Positions 19,317-29,397 of a stretch of DNA of 64,000 bases are shown one piece after another (positions within the stretch are counted from its first letter, which is position 1; every line of letters starts with the position of its first letter). This DNA comes from Balneolaceae bacterium (GTDB lineage Bacteria; Bacteroidota; Rhodothermia; Balneolales; Balneolaceae). The translations under genes and the position numbers were made by a program. The notes beneath the pieces are model-generated. The model was not told where the DNA came from, did no database searches, and saw nothing but the letters and a program-made list of their open reading frames with translations. The stretch is from positions 1 to 64,000 of the forward strand of contig SLLL01000009.1 in the NCBI GenBank assembly GCA_007134085.1, given 5' to 3'.

Positions 19317-20897
19317 TCAATAAACCATCCCCGCAAGTTCTGCCTCTTCAATACGCAGTTTTCGTTTTGTTACCTGCTCAAAAAGTGCATTTTTTCTCAT
19401 TGCACCCCAAATCTCAAGATCGGCATCAGACTCTGTTCTTAGGGTTATAATAATCTCTTTCTTCGTTTTTTCGATATCCATCCCACGTACATTTTGATAG
19501 TGGCTGCGGTCTAATCCATCTGCTATACGCAGAATGGCCGATAGTTTTGTAACCCTATCCTTATCCGGTTTTGCAAGGGCTTTATACAGTGGGTGGCGTG
19601 CTTTTGGTGTTGAGCGCCTGTGGTATCTCGCAACATTTGCCATTATCTCAACCTCATTCTCTTCAAAACCTTTCAGGTCTGCATTTCTGATGATGTAGAG
19701 TGCATGCTTATGGTGCTTTCTGTGGGAGATATGGTACCCAATATCGTGCATGTATGCCGCATACTCCAGCAGCTCCCTGTCGGTATTGCTCAATCCAAGG
19801 CCTTTGCCAAAGTGATCAAAAAGCTGAAGGGCAAGTTTTGCCACGTGCCTCGAGTGAGCTTCGTGCCAGTCGCACCTGTGTACAAGTTCCATCACGCTGC
19901 GTTTTCTTGGGCCGTCAGATCCGGCAAGCTCAATCAAATCTTCCAGCTCTTGCTTCAGGTATCTCAGAATAATCCCCTCCCTGAGCGCTTGCGATGAAAT
20001 TTTAACCTCTTTAATGCCAAATGTTTTCAGTACATAATGTACAAGTACCAATCCGGCGGGCAGCAGATGGATCCTCTTTTCATCCAACCCTTCAAGCTTC
20101 GCACGCTCTTTGTAATCCATTTTGATCACTTCATCATAAAACTCAAAAAACTCTTTAGCTGTAAACTTCAGTTCGTTAATGCTTAGGTTAGGAGACTTTT
20201 TCTTCCGATAGGATATCATCAAACCAATATTCTCCATCGTACCGGAAGAACCAATCATTATGGCGCCCCTGTGGATAGCAAAAGATTGGGCAACTTCTGT
20301 GAGCTGTGATCGATAGTGATCTTTTAACTGAGCGATTTCATCATCCGCGATCGGGTCGTTATTTACGAATGATGCCGTCATCCGGGCAACCCCTATTTTT
20401 TTGCTGGTGAGGTAATAGAATTTCTCCTTATCCGCAAGGATATACTCTACGCTGCCTCCACCAATATCCATGATTAGAGACGGGCTGCTCGGCATCTGTA
20501 CTCCGTGTTGAACCGCAAGGCCAATCAATTCTGCCTCAACACGGCCGGGAATTGCGGTGATTTTTATCCCAAGTTCATCAATAACCTGCTGAATCAACTC
20601 CCCGCCATTTTTTGCCTCTCTTATTGCACTCGTTGCATACGCTAAAATTTTCTCTGCACCCTGATTTTCGCTCAAGGTCTTAATTTTCTTCAAGGCTTCA
20701 ACCGCACGGCCCATTGCATCCTGTGAAAGGCTCTCATCAAATCCCTTTTCTGCAAGCAGCACCATCTCTTTAAGTTTATCAACTGTGTAGAAACTGCCAT
20801 CCGGAAAAATATCCACAATTACGGCGTGGAATGAGTTGGTGCCAAGATCGATAGCTGCAATTCGTTTCAGGGACTTTTTTTGGAAACCCGTTTCCAT
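19317..20897 (-). CDS. Ppx/GppA phosphatase family protein with C-terminal HD domain
   Basis: IAAIDLGTNSFHAVIV...YATSAIREAKNG...SLIMDIGGGSVEYILAD...IGSSGTMENIG...EYAAYMHDIGYHISHRKHHKHALYII. Confidence 0.94.
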   Translation of the reverse strand: METGFQKKSLKRIAAIDLGTNSFHAVIVDIFPDGSFYTVDKLKEMVLLAEKGFDESLSQDAMGRAVEALKKIKTLSENQGAEKILAYATSAIREAKNGGELIQQVIDELGIKITAIPGRVEAELIGLAVQHGVQMPSSPSLIMDIGGGSVEYILADKEKFYYLTSKKIGVARMTASFVNNDPIADDEIAQLKDHYRSQLTEVAQSFAIHRGAIMIGSSGTMENIGLMISYRKKKSPNLSINELKFTAKEFFEFYDEVIKMDYKERAKLEGLDEKRIHLLPAGLVLVHYVLKTFGIKEVKISSQALREGIILRYLKQELEDLIELAGSDGPRKRSVMELVHRCDWHEAHSRHVAKLALQLFDHFGKGLGLSNTDRELLEYAAYMHDIGYHISHRKHHKHALYIIRNADLKGFEENEVEIMANVARYHRRSTPKARHPLYKALAKPDKDRVTKLSAILRIADGLDRSHYQNVRGMDIEKTKKEIIITLRTESDADLEIWGAMRKNALFEQVTKRKLRIEEAELAGMVY

Positions 20898-21021
20898 AGA
20901 TCAGATTTTTTGTGTTACAGGATTTTTGAAATGATACATAAAGTATCTGCCAATTTCTGCCGCATTTCTGCAATCAAAAAACCACTCTGCTTTTGCCATA
21001 AGGCTTTGTTATTTTTATCGG

Positions 21022-21969
21022 ATGAAAATTACAGATCAAAAAAGTCAGTTTAAGTCTGCGCCCTGGTGTGTGAACGGACATGTACACACTGTTTTATGCT
21101 CGCTGCTGTTTCCATCGCCTACACTACATTATCAAAGGATAGTAATTGATACACCCGATAATGACTTTTTGGAGATTGATGTTTCCGAAAAAAAGAAAGA
21201 TGCCCCGGTTGCGGTTTTACTGCATGGGCTTGAAGGGCACTCCAAACGCTATTACGTTACCCAGCTTGGCGAACAGCTGGCTGCCCGTGGGTTTACGATT
21301 GTTTCGATAAATTTCAGAGGATGTGGAAGTAAAATGAACCGGCAGCGAAAGTTTTATCACTCGGGCGAAACCGACGACCTGCACACTATCTACAAATGGG
21401 TTGAAAGTGAGTACCCAAACTCACCCGTTTTTTCTGCCGGGTTTTCACTTGGAGGCAGCGCGCTGCTAAATTATCTGAAAGAGCACGGAAAGAATCATCC
21501 ATTAACCGCTACCGCAACCATATCCACTCCGTTTGAGCTTGCTAAAGGATCGCACAATCTTGAAAAAGGATTTAATAAGCTCTATTCAATCCGGTTTTTA
21601 CGCACCCTCTCAAAAAAACTTGAAGAGAAGCGGAAGCAATACCCTGACCTGCCCCGGTTTTCGGGATCTACCTTATATGAATTTGATGATCAGGTAACCG
21701 CACCAATACATGGATTCAAAAGTGCGGATGATTATTACCAGCAGTGTGCAAGCTATTATTTTATGGATAAAATTGAGACGAATACACTGGTGGTGCACAG
21801 CAAAGAAGACCCCATGTGCCCGTTTAAATGGAACCCCATCGAAGCCATTCAAAAAAATCCTTATACAGAGCCATGTTTTACAGAAAAAGGTGGGCATGTT
21901 GGTTTCTGGAGCCTGCCACCAGGTTGGTTAAATAAAACTGTGGCGGAGTACTTTAATAGTTTTGTCTGA
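21022..21969 (+). CDS. YheT-family alpha/beta hydrolase
   Basis: APVAVLLHGLEGHSKRYYVTQLGEQLAARGFTIVSINFRGCG...FSAGFSLGGSALLNYL...GGHVGFW. Confidence 0.92.
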   Translation: MKITDQKSQFKSAPWCVNGHVHTVLCSLLFPSPTLHYQRIVIDTPDNDFLEIDVSEKKKDAPVAVLLHGLEGHSKRYYVTQLGEQLAARGFTIVSINFRGCGSKMNRQRKFYHSGETDDLHTIYKWVESEYPNSPVFSAGFSLGGSALLNYLKEHGKNHPLTATATISTPFELAKGSHNLEKGFNKLYSIRFLRTLSKKLEEKRKQYPDLPRFSGSTLYEFDDQVTAPIHGFKSADDYYQQCASYYFMDKIETNTLVVHSKEDPMCPFKWNPIEAIQKNPYTEPCFTEKGGHVGFWSLPPGWLNKTVAEYFNSFV

Positions 21970-21988
21970 TGATTTATCTGAATGAACC

Positions 21989-22990
21989 GTGCAGAGCAAT
22001 TTGTTACAGCATCAAAGCAAAGAAAAAAATAAACACATGGTTATCATCATAGGCTCGGGCCCCATTGGCCTGGCAACAGCAATTGAGTTGAAAACGCGAG
22101 GAATTGAATCGCTGATTATTGAACGAGGCTGCCTTGTGAACTCTATTTTTCACTATCCCATTAAAATGACGTTCTTCTCAACATCGGATAAGCTTGAGAT
22201 TGGCAATATTCCTTTCATTTCGCACGGGCCAAAACCCACAAGACAGGAAGCACTTGAGTACTATAGGCGTGCTGCAGAACACTATTCGCTCAACGTAAAA
22301 CTGTACGAGGAAGTAATCAGTGTAGAGGGGCTTGACGGAGATTTCACGGTTAAAACCGATAAAGGCACGTACCTTGCCAAAAAAGTAGTTCTTGCAACCG
22401 GATTTTACGGCCAGGAGAACAAAATGAACATACCCGGCGAGGAGCTACCCAAAGTAACCCATTATTATGACGAGCCGCACCGTTACGCCTGGCAAAATGT
22501 TCTTGTAGTTGGTGGTGGCAATTCCGCCGCTGATGCGGCACTTGAAACATGGCACTGCAAGGCAAACGTGAGCATTCTTGTAAAATACCCCACGTTAAAA
22601 CCATCCATCAAGTATTGGGTAAAACCCGATATTGAAAACCGTATAAAAGAGGGCTCCATCACTGCTTATTATAATTCTGAATTAATCGAGATTCGGGATA
22701 AAGAGGTTGATATAAAAACTCCTGATGGGTTAATTTCAATCCCAAACGATTTTGTACTCGCCATGACAGGCTATCACCCGCACTTCGGCTTAATGAATAA
22801 ACTGGGTATTGACCTTACAAAAGATGGGCTACAGATGCCGGTTTATGATGACGATACTCTCGAAACCAACAGAAAAGGGTTATACGTGGCTGGTGTTGTT
22901 TGCGGAGGGATGGATACGAGCCGGCTATTTATTGAGAATACAAGGGTACATGCAGACCATATTGCTGCGGATATTGAACTTAAAATCTAA
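21989..22990 (+). CDS. YpdA-family FAD/NAD(P)-dependent oxidoreductase (putative bacillithiol disulfide reductase); GTG start at 21989, or ATG at 22037
   Basis: MVIIIGSGPIGLATAIELKTRGIESLIIERG...STSDKLEIGNIPF...VLVVGGGNSAADAALE...GLYVAGVVCGGMDTSRLFIENTRVHADHI. Confidence 0.92.
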   Translation: MQSNLLQHQSKEKNKHMVIIIGSGPIGLATAIELKTRGIESLIIERGCLVNSIFHYPIKMTFFSTSDKLEIGNIPFISHGPKPTRQEALEYYRRAAEHYSLNVKLYEEVISVEGLDGDFTVKTDKGTYLAKKVVLATGFYGQENKMNIPGEELPKVTHYYDEPHRYAWQNVLVVGGGNSAADAALETWHCKANVSILVKYPTLKPSIKYWVKPDIENRIKEGSITAYYNSELIEIRDKEVDIKTPDGLISIPNDFVLAMTGYHPHFGLMNKLGIDLTKDGLQMPVYDDDTLETNRKGLYVAGVVCGGMDTSRLFIENTRVHADHIAADIELKI

Positions 22991-23070
22991 AGACAGATTA
23001 CTCTTTTTGTCAGAGTTTTCGAATCGTAACTTTCTAAAACACACGTTTTAAATGAATGGCTGAAATTTGA

Positions 23071-24483
23071 TTAGGCTAAATTTCTTTCTTTTAAGAAGGC
23101 ATTTAAAGAAGCTGCAATCTGTGCAGGGTTGTAGTTATCCATATCTACATTTAGCATATACTTGTACTCCGGGCCAATTCCTAAGTAATTAACATATGGC
23201 CTCTGCTTTTTATAAAGTGTGATCAAAAAAGGCATATTTTCCGGTTCGAAATAGAGTTTTAGAAGTTTTGGCACCATTTTTTGCTGCGTTCCAATTACTA
23301 CAATATCGGATTCTGTGAAAGAGTGAATTAGATTGAATAGATTGTTCCTTTCTTCGCCTACTATCGTCTTTATCACATCCCATTCATAGAATTTTTTAAA
23401 AACCTGATCATCGTATACTTTCTGCAATTCATCTAACATATGTATTTGAGTTTCCTGGCCTCCAACTTTGGTTTTATGTGATTTAATTTTGTCAAAAGCA
23501 GTATGAAATCCATCCGAGAATAGTAGTGACGAAAATTTATCGGCGTCAATATGTTTAAACAGATCTTTTAGAAAGCGATAAAATTCATCAACCTCAATAT
23601 TCTCGTGCGTATCAATATCCTTTTTTTTATCAAACTCAGTATAGTAGCCATCAATTTTTTGCCAAGTTGGTATATAAGTATCCCATGGTGTTTTTATGAT
23701 ACTGGTATCTCCCTGACGAATGTGTATTAAGAGTTTGATTTTTGACTCTTGATAAAGCGAATTGATCTTATTTATGTCTCTTCTGCGAGAATACATTTCA
23801 CGAAAGTTGACTTCATCCGGCACGTAAGCATCTGCCATTGTAAAGCACTTAAATGCAATTGGAAGTGCTTTAAAAACGAACCGTGTGTTTTTTACAGGAT
23901 CTATGTATGGAAGCATTTTTAATCTCAATTCATCCAAAAAATGTCCGAACGAACGGAAAGCTGATATACTAAATTCCAATTCATCAAGATCCAGTACAAC
24001 CTCTGCTAATTCTTCATTGGGCTGAGTAACTGCCAACCCTTTGAAAAAGTCATTAACACCAATGAAATCATATATATTGAAGTGTTCTTTACAGAGTATT
24101 AAGCCATCCGAATTCAACTTTTCTGGTGATCCAGAATCGTATAAATTTGGCTCACTTCTTGATGTGTGCGGTGGATCAAAAGTATAATTTAAACCTAACT
24201 GGTGCCCTATCGTGTAAATAAATGTCAGGCTGAATAACTGGTCGGTTAATCCATGTTTTTTGACTGAAGCGGAAAAATAGAGCTTATCATCATGAATATA
24301 TTTCTCAAACTTTTTTTTGGCCCGTTTTTTCGCAGAGTAGGGCAAAGAATCAATGAGGCCTGAAACAAATAAATAAATTTTCAGCCCTTGCCTCTTGATA
24401 AACCAAATAAAACCTCTCTTTGATATGGCAACATATACATTATATAATTTGTTTACTATATCGTTAACAGGAATGTACTTCAT
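23071..24483 (-). CDS. Uncharacterised protein, possible GT11/NodZ-like (fucosyltransferase-fold) glycosyltransferase
   Basis: HGLTDQLFSLTFIYTIGHQLGLNYTF resembles GGLGNQL(F)-type N-terminal motifs; LLIHIRQGDT resembles HxRxGD; C-terminal SDIVVIGTQQKM. Motif-level inference only. Confidence 0.5.
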   Translation of the reverse strand: MKYIPVNDIVNKLYNVYVAISKRGFIWFIKRQGLKIYLFVSGLIDSLPYSAKKRAKKKFEKYIHDDKLYFSASVKKHGLTDQLFSLTFIYTIGHQLGLNYTFDPPHTSRSEPNLYDSGSPEKLNSDGLILCKEHFNIYDFIGVNDFFKGLAVTQPNEELAEVVLDLDELEFSISAFRSFGHFLDELRLKMLPYIDPVKNTRFVFKALPIAFKCFTMADAYVPDEVNFREMYSRRRDINKINSLYQESKIKLLIHIRQGDTSIIKTPWDTYIPTWQKIDGYYTEFDKKKDIDTHENIEVDEFYRFLKDLFKHIDADKFSSLLFSDGFHTAFDKIKSHKTKVGGQETQIHMLDELQKVYDDQVFKKFYEWDVIKTIVGEERNNLFNLIHSFTESDIVVIGTQQKMVPKLLKLYFEPENMPFLITLYKKQRPYVNYLGIGPEYKYMLNVDMDNYNPAQIAASLNAFLKERNLA

Positions 24484-24526
24484 TTAGATTTTCAATAGGG
24501 CGTACTAAAATATTGTTTATTCATTA

Positions 24527-25267
24527 CTAAACATTGACAACATCGCACATAATACTTTCCAATTTATCATTGAGTTTGCTTTCCTTAAGCAGTTCAATCA
24601 AATTTTGATAATTACTGACCAACTCAGAATACGGTTTCTTATATGTTTTTTTTAAGCCGGAATTAACTTCACTACTATCCATATTTAGAAATTGAAAAAT
24701 TCTATCAGCAGTTGGTTGCCAATACTTCAAGTTTTCCAAGTCTTTTTCATAAAAAATTGGCAGATGATCTATGTTCATTAGTATATCCCTCTCTGTCTGG
24801 TGCCAATGAATTCTTCTTTTTATTTCACTTAGAAATTCTTCTCGATTAATTTCAAAATCAACGTTCTCTGGCAAATCATTATCAATCATGTTGTGAAAAT
24901 ATTGATTGCGGTGTGCTACAATATTTGAAATTGCCTGATTTATGATGTCTCTTCGTTTCAGGTATACAATTTTCCATCCCAACTTCGAAAGTCTGTGAAT
25001 AGATTGCTTTATGTATGGTGAGTGATAAACGAAAAGTGTAAAACCATAAACATTTCCCACACACATTCTTTTCCGAAAATAAAAATAGGGTACCGGAATC
25101 CTTCTGCAAATTTTAAGTATATACCGGTTTGTAATATATCCATCTGAAAGGGCAAGTATTTCACCTTCACAATGAATAGATGGGTGGCTTCCAATAAGCT
25201 CTTTTAATAAGGTGCTTCCTGACCGGCTTTGTGAAAAAATGACAAACTTATTTTCACTGCTTTTCAT
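24527..25267 (-). CDS. Sulfotransferase family protein
   Basis: KFVIFSQSRSGSTLLKELIGSHPSIHCEGE (PAPS 5'-PSB-like loop), KIVYLKRRDIINQAIS. Confidence 0.82.
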   Translation of the reverse strand: MKSSENKFVIFSQSRSGSTLLKELIGSHPSIHCEGEILALSDGYITNRYILKICRRIPVPYFYFRKRMCVGNVYGFTLFVYHSPYIKQSIHRLSKLGWKIVYLKRRDIINQAISNIVAHRNQYFHNMIDNDLPENVDFEINREEFLSEIKRRIHWHQTERDILMNIDHLPIFYEKDLENLKYWQPTADRIFQFLNMDSSEVNSGLKKTYKKPYSELVSNYQNLIELLKESKLNDKLESIMCDVVNV

Positions 25268-25940
25268 CGAGGCTTTTTTTTCTTTTTATTGACGAATGCA
25301 ACACTTTTAGATAGTCTTTATAATGATTTCTTTTAAGCATGCCTTGATTCGTCTTATGAATTCGCCTATATGTTACCACCTCAGGTAAGGAAGCAAAATT
25401 TATACCAGAATCTTTAGCCCTGCTGAACCAGTCAATAAATTCACCAAGCTCTAATGTAGAATCCATGTATCCAATTTGATCAAATACACTTTTTCTAATG
25501 ATGCTCGTTTGGGGAAAGTAGCCACTCTCTACATTATTAATGTTATCAAGATCAACATTTATCTGGCCAATAAGCTCCGGACTTATAAATGCTTTAAATC
25601 TTCCAAAAACAATGTCAATATTATTATTGGACATTAAAGGTTCAATTAAAATATTGAGATGATTATCCGTCCAAATATCATCGGAGTCTAAAAAAGCAAT
25701 GATATCACCTTTTGAATGTTTTACTCCATTATTCCTTGCTGCGGCAGCGCCACTGTTTTGTTGTGTAAGAATTGTTACATCAGGCAGAAATTTTTCTGCT
25801 ACTTTCATGCTGTTATCCACTGAACCGTCATCAATTAACAAAACCTCAAAAATGTCAGTCTTTTGCTTTAAAACACTGTTAACAGCTTCTTCAAGATATT
25901 TTTCTGAATTATAAAAGGGAATAATTGCGGATATTTTCAT
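25254..25940 (-). CDS. Glycosyltransferase family 2
   Basis: ISAIIPFYNSEKYLEEAVNSVLKQ...LLIDDGSVDNS...SGAAAARNNGVKHSKGDIIAFLDSDDIW. Confidence 0.92.
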   Translation of the reverse strand: MKISAIIPFYNSEKYLEEAVNSVLKQKTDIFEVLLIDDGSVDNSMKVAEKFLPDVTILTQQNSGAAAARNNGVKHSKGDIIAFLDSDDIWTDNHLNILIEPLMSNNNIDIVFGRFKAFISPELIGQINVDLDNINNVESGYFPQTSIIRKSVFDQIGYMDSTLELGEFIDWFSRAKDSGINFASLPEVVTYRRIHKTNQGMLKRNHYKDYLKVLHSSIKRKKSLDEKQ

Positions 25941-25994
25941 GATATGTTGGATAGGCTAAGAAAAAACTAATTAATAATTTGTCTGGTACAGAAT

Positions 25995-26747
25995 ATGAAA
26001 CAGCCACTACCTTTCATTAGTGTTGTTATTCCCGTATACAACGCGGTAGCATACCTTGAAGAAGCAATTCAAAGCATACTTTCACAAAAGCATAAAGAGA
26101 TTGAAATTATTCTTGTAGATGATGGAAGCAAAGATAATTCAATTCAAATTATCAATAAATATGTCCAAAATCATCACAACATAAAATCTGCTTCTCAGGC
26201 TAATGCAGGGCCTTCAGCTGCAAGAAATACAGGAATTAAAATGGCAAAAGGCAACTATATCACCTTTCTTGATAGTGACGATTACTGGCCGAAAAGCTGT
26301 ATTCAATCTCAATTTCAGCATCTCCACCATAATCCAGATGCCAAAATTGTATGGGGTAAAACCCAGTTTTTTAGATTATCTGAAGGCAAAGAGATTGAAA
26401 CAATTGGCCTGCCGTTACACTTTCTGAATGTAGGCAGCTCTCTTTTCCACAGAGATCTCTTCGATTTGGTGGGCTTCTTTGACGAGAATCTTTTCTTTAG
26501 TGAAGATTTAGATTGGTTCAGCAGAGCGAGAGAAGCCAGAGTAAAAATTCTAAAACATCCTGAAACTGTGCTCTTCTACCGCAGCCATGAGGCTAATATG
26601 ACAAAGAGCAAAGGGATACAGGATTTAAACCTTATGAAGGTATTGAAAAAGTCTTTGGACAGGAGGCGTAGTACTAATGAAAACATAGTTGAGCTGCCTG
26701 AGATAAACCAATGTGAGACAGACAAATATTTAAAGGAGAATAAATAA
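25995..26747 (+). CDS. Glycosyltransferase family 2
   Basis: ISVVIPVYNAVAYLEEAIQSILSQ...ILVDDGSKDNS...AGPSAARNTGIKMAKGNYITFLDSDDYW. Confidence 0.92.
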   Translation: MKQPLPFISVVIPVYNAVAYLEEAIQSILSQKHKEIEIILVDDGSKDNSIQIINKYVQNHHNIKSASQANAGPSAARNTGIKMAKGNYITFLDSDDYWPKSCIQSQFQHLHHNPDAKIVWGKTQFFRLSEGKEIETIGLPLHFLNVGSSLFHRDLFDLVGFFDENLFFSEDLDWFSRAREARVKILKHPETVLFYRSHEANMTKSKGIQDLNLMKVLKKSLDRRRSTNENIVELPEINQCETDKYLKENK

Positions 26748-26761
26748 ACTCTTTTGGTTTT

Positions 26762-27520
26762 TTATCCAGTTAGCGCGGAAGTATGCCAAAGATTTATCAT
26801 ATCCTCAAGATTTTCCGGCTTCTTTAAAGCTCCTGCTGCAGCCATACCGTACTTCATTTTGCGCTCTTTGATTTTTTTTAACATCATAAGTACGAATCTG
26901 GTTCTGTCTGCTCGTTTAGTAAAATTATTGTCATGAAGCCTGTGATAAAAAACCAAGTCACGGTGTACATAGATTGGTAAATCTATTTCCCTGGCGCGTA
27001 AAAACCAATCGGTGTCATCACCTGAAAGCAAATCGTTATCAAAACCGCCCACTCTTTCAAAAGATTTTCTTTCAACAAGAGAACTGCCAAGCAAGAGTTC
27101 AAGTGTTGTGTATTGTTTATGGGCTGCATCATCAATTTCTTCAATATTTTTAAACTGATACTTCATTGAGAAACCAATTATAAGGCTTAGATCCGGATAC
27201 TTATTGAAGATTGATAGCTGTACTTTAAGCTTGTTGGGATGCCATATATCATCCTGATCTATAAATGATATAAAGTCCCCGGTTACATACTCTAATGCTG
27301 AGTTGCGTGCTGCCGGCGGCCCTGCGTTCTCCCGCTCCGCATAAATAATTTTATTGCCGAATTGTTTGACGATGCTTTCGCTGCTATCAGTAGAGCCATC
27401 GTTTACTACAATAATTTCAATCGGGTCATATTTTTGATTCAACACACTTTTGATAGCATCCTCAATATATTTTTCACCGTTATAAACCGGTATAATCACT
27501 GAAACTTTTGGATTGTTCAT
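26762..27520 (-). CDS. Glycosyltransferase family 2
   Basis: VSVIIPVYNGEKYIEDAIKSVLNQKYDPIEIIVVNDGSTDSS...NAGPPAARNSALEYVTGDFISFIDQDDIW. 4-nt overlap with the upstream gene. Confidence 0.92.
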   Translation of the reverse strand: MNNPKVSVIIPVYNGEKYIEDAIKSVLNQKYDPIEIIVVNDGSTDSSESIVKQFGNKIIYAERENAGPPAARNSALEYVTGDFISFIDQDDIWHPNKLKVQLSIFNKYPDLSLIIGFSMKYQFKNIEEIDDAAHKQYTTLELLLGSSLVERKSFERVGGFDNDLLSGDDTDWFLRAREIDLPIYVHRDLVFYHRLHDNNFTKRADRTRFVLMMLKKIKERKMKYGMAAAGALKKPENLEDMINLWHTSALTG

Positions 27521-29337
27521 TTAACTTCCTGTTTTAATAATCTTTCAGGCTGCTCTCTCTGCCGATCGCGATCCAGAATTTTTTTAAATGTCTTAAGTTG
27601 ATTGAGTTCAAGTATATTTTTTCCCTCAGTCATATTTTTTCCGTGTCTTTGTACGAACAAAGTGAGTTCATCCAGCCACTTAATCGGTATTTTCATTTCT
27701 TTCGCCCGGTTATACCAATCTGTATCCTCTCCATACAAGAGATTAGGATCAAACAGTCCTACTTTTTCGAAAACAGACTTTCTATATAAACCACCGCCTA
27801 TATAGTATAAATAAGACTCTTTTGGATCTCCCAAGTACTCTCTTTCTCCATCAGAACCGGTTTTAAATAACTGTGCACGTCCACGAACAATATCTTGCTC
27901 GGGATTATTTATCAGTTCATTTAAAAGAAATTCAAGATTATTATCAGGCCATTGGTCGTCTACATCAAGAAATGCGATAAACTCCCCCGATGCATCTTTT
28001 ATACCCCAGTTACGGGCACTAGAGGGCCCGATATTTTCCTGCTTAAAATATCGGACATCTATGGGAAGATTATGGATTACTTCTTCTGTATTGTCAGTAG
28101 AACCATCATTTACAACTATAATTTCGATGGCCGGATAATTTTGGCTGAGAATATTATTAATAGCATTCTTTAAAAATTTTCCTCCATTAAAAACAGGAAT
28201 TATGATGCTAATAAGCGGCCTTTCTTGTTCTAAAGGTGCTGGTTCTGCAGGAGTGATGAATGAATCAGGATTTTTAATGAACTTTGAAATTGCTTTCGGT
28301 ACTTCTTCTATATTTGTACCGGGTTCCAGCCTGTACGATGGAACACTGCTGCATAATGTATTGATAAAATCATGCGTATGTTGGCCAACTCCGGGAAGCT
28401 GAGACATTGTTGTAAAAGAAACTGCTCGTTGTATCTGCCAGTAAGAAATATTTTTAAACGATGTTTTACTCTTATGTTTTACTTGTGGCTCAAGAATAGC
28501 TTTAATGGGCAAGCTTTTCACAATTTGATTTTTAAGCCCTGGATAAAAAAACAGAACATCTTTTTCCTGATCATCCTGAATAAGTGGCCCTGCAAACTTG
28601 CGTAAATTTTGAAACTTTGTTTTTTCGCCTCTGTTTAGTTTTCCCGTGTTATAAAGGGTGAATACCGTAGGTACCGGTTTATTTTTTACAATTAGGTAAT
28701 CATCAGCTAAATAGTTCATGCCTGCATTCAAGCATGCAAGTGCTGTAGTAGATTTACCAACACCGCCTTTCCCGGTTACCAATACTGCTCCCTCATCTGT
28801 ACCTACTGCAGCAGCATGCAGCAACTGGCCACCATCCTTCTCCATCCACCAGTTAAACATAGTTCTCAAAGGTGAAGAGTAGACCCAATATGGAAGTTGA
28901 TTCGGTTTATTCACCCAATAAACACCACAGTTGGATTTCATATCCATGACGTTTACTGAAAATTCACTCCAGTGAAAAGCTGTTTTCACCCTCTTGCTGT
29001 TAAAACCCCAAATATCACCCCTGTCTGTAAAATGGGCCTTTTCACACGGTGGAGGTACCATTTCTATGCCTGTTGTCTCCGAATCCCATATGTGAATGGT
29101 GCAATCGGGATTTTCAGCCTCTTCAACTTCTAAATGTTCAATTGCCGGAGTGAGAATCCCAATCATTGAATCTCCTGCAAATTCAAGGCAAATAATTGTA
29201 CCGGCTATATCGTAATAAAACCTATGGCACTTTGTTACTTTACCGGCCTCCAAATAGCAATTATAACACTGTTTAAAAAAATGAAGTTGTTCTTCCTCAC
29301 TCCGTACAGGTATGTTCATGTGTACAGGTATGTTCAT
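27517..29337 (-). CDS. Fusion protein: N-terminal HprK-like P-loop kinase domain + C-terminal GT2 glycosyltransferase
   Basis: GAVLVTGKGGVGKSTTALACLNAGMNYLADDYLIV (P-loop and HprK-like Asp motif) followed by PLISIIIPVFNGGKFLKNAINNILSQNYPAIEIIVVNDGSTDNTEE...IGPSSARNWGIKDASGEFIAFLDVDDQW. Confidence 0.85.
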   Translation of the reverse strand: MNIPVHMNIPVRSEEEQLHFFKQCYNCYLEAGKVTKCHRFYYDIAGTIICLEFAGDSMIGILTPAIEHLEVEEAENPDCTIHIWDSETTGIEMVPPPCEKAHFTDRGDIWGFNSKRVKTAFHWSEFSVNVMDMKSNCGVYWVNKPNQLPYWVYSSPLRTMFNWWMEKDGGQLLHAAAVGTDEGAVLVTGKGGVGKSTTALACLNAGMNYLADDYLIVKNKPVPTVFTLYNTGKLNRGEKTKFQNLRKFAGPLIQDDQEKDVLFFYPGLKNQIVKSLPIKAILEPQVKHKSKTSFKNISYWQIQRAVSFTTMSQLPGVGQHTHDFINTLCSSVPSYRLEPGTNIEEVPKAISKFIKNPDSFITPAEPAPLEQERPLISIIIPVFNGGKFLKNAINNILSQNYPAIEIIVVNDGSTDNTEEVIHNLPIDVRYFKQENIGPSSARNWGIKDASGEFIAFLDVDDQWPDNNLEFLLNELINNPEQDIVRGRAQLFKTGSDGEREYLGDPKESYLYYIGGGLYRKSVFEKVGLFDPNLLYGEDTDWYNRAKEMKIPIKWLDELTLFVQRHGKNMTEGKNILELNQLKTFKKILDRDRQREQPERLLKQEVK

Positions 29338-29397
29338 AATATAACCTACTTACTCTTTAAACTTTTGCCTGTCGAGAGAACTTTTTAAGCATGCAAC

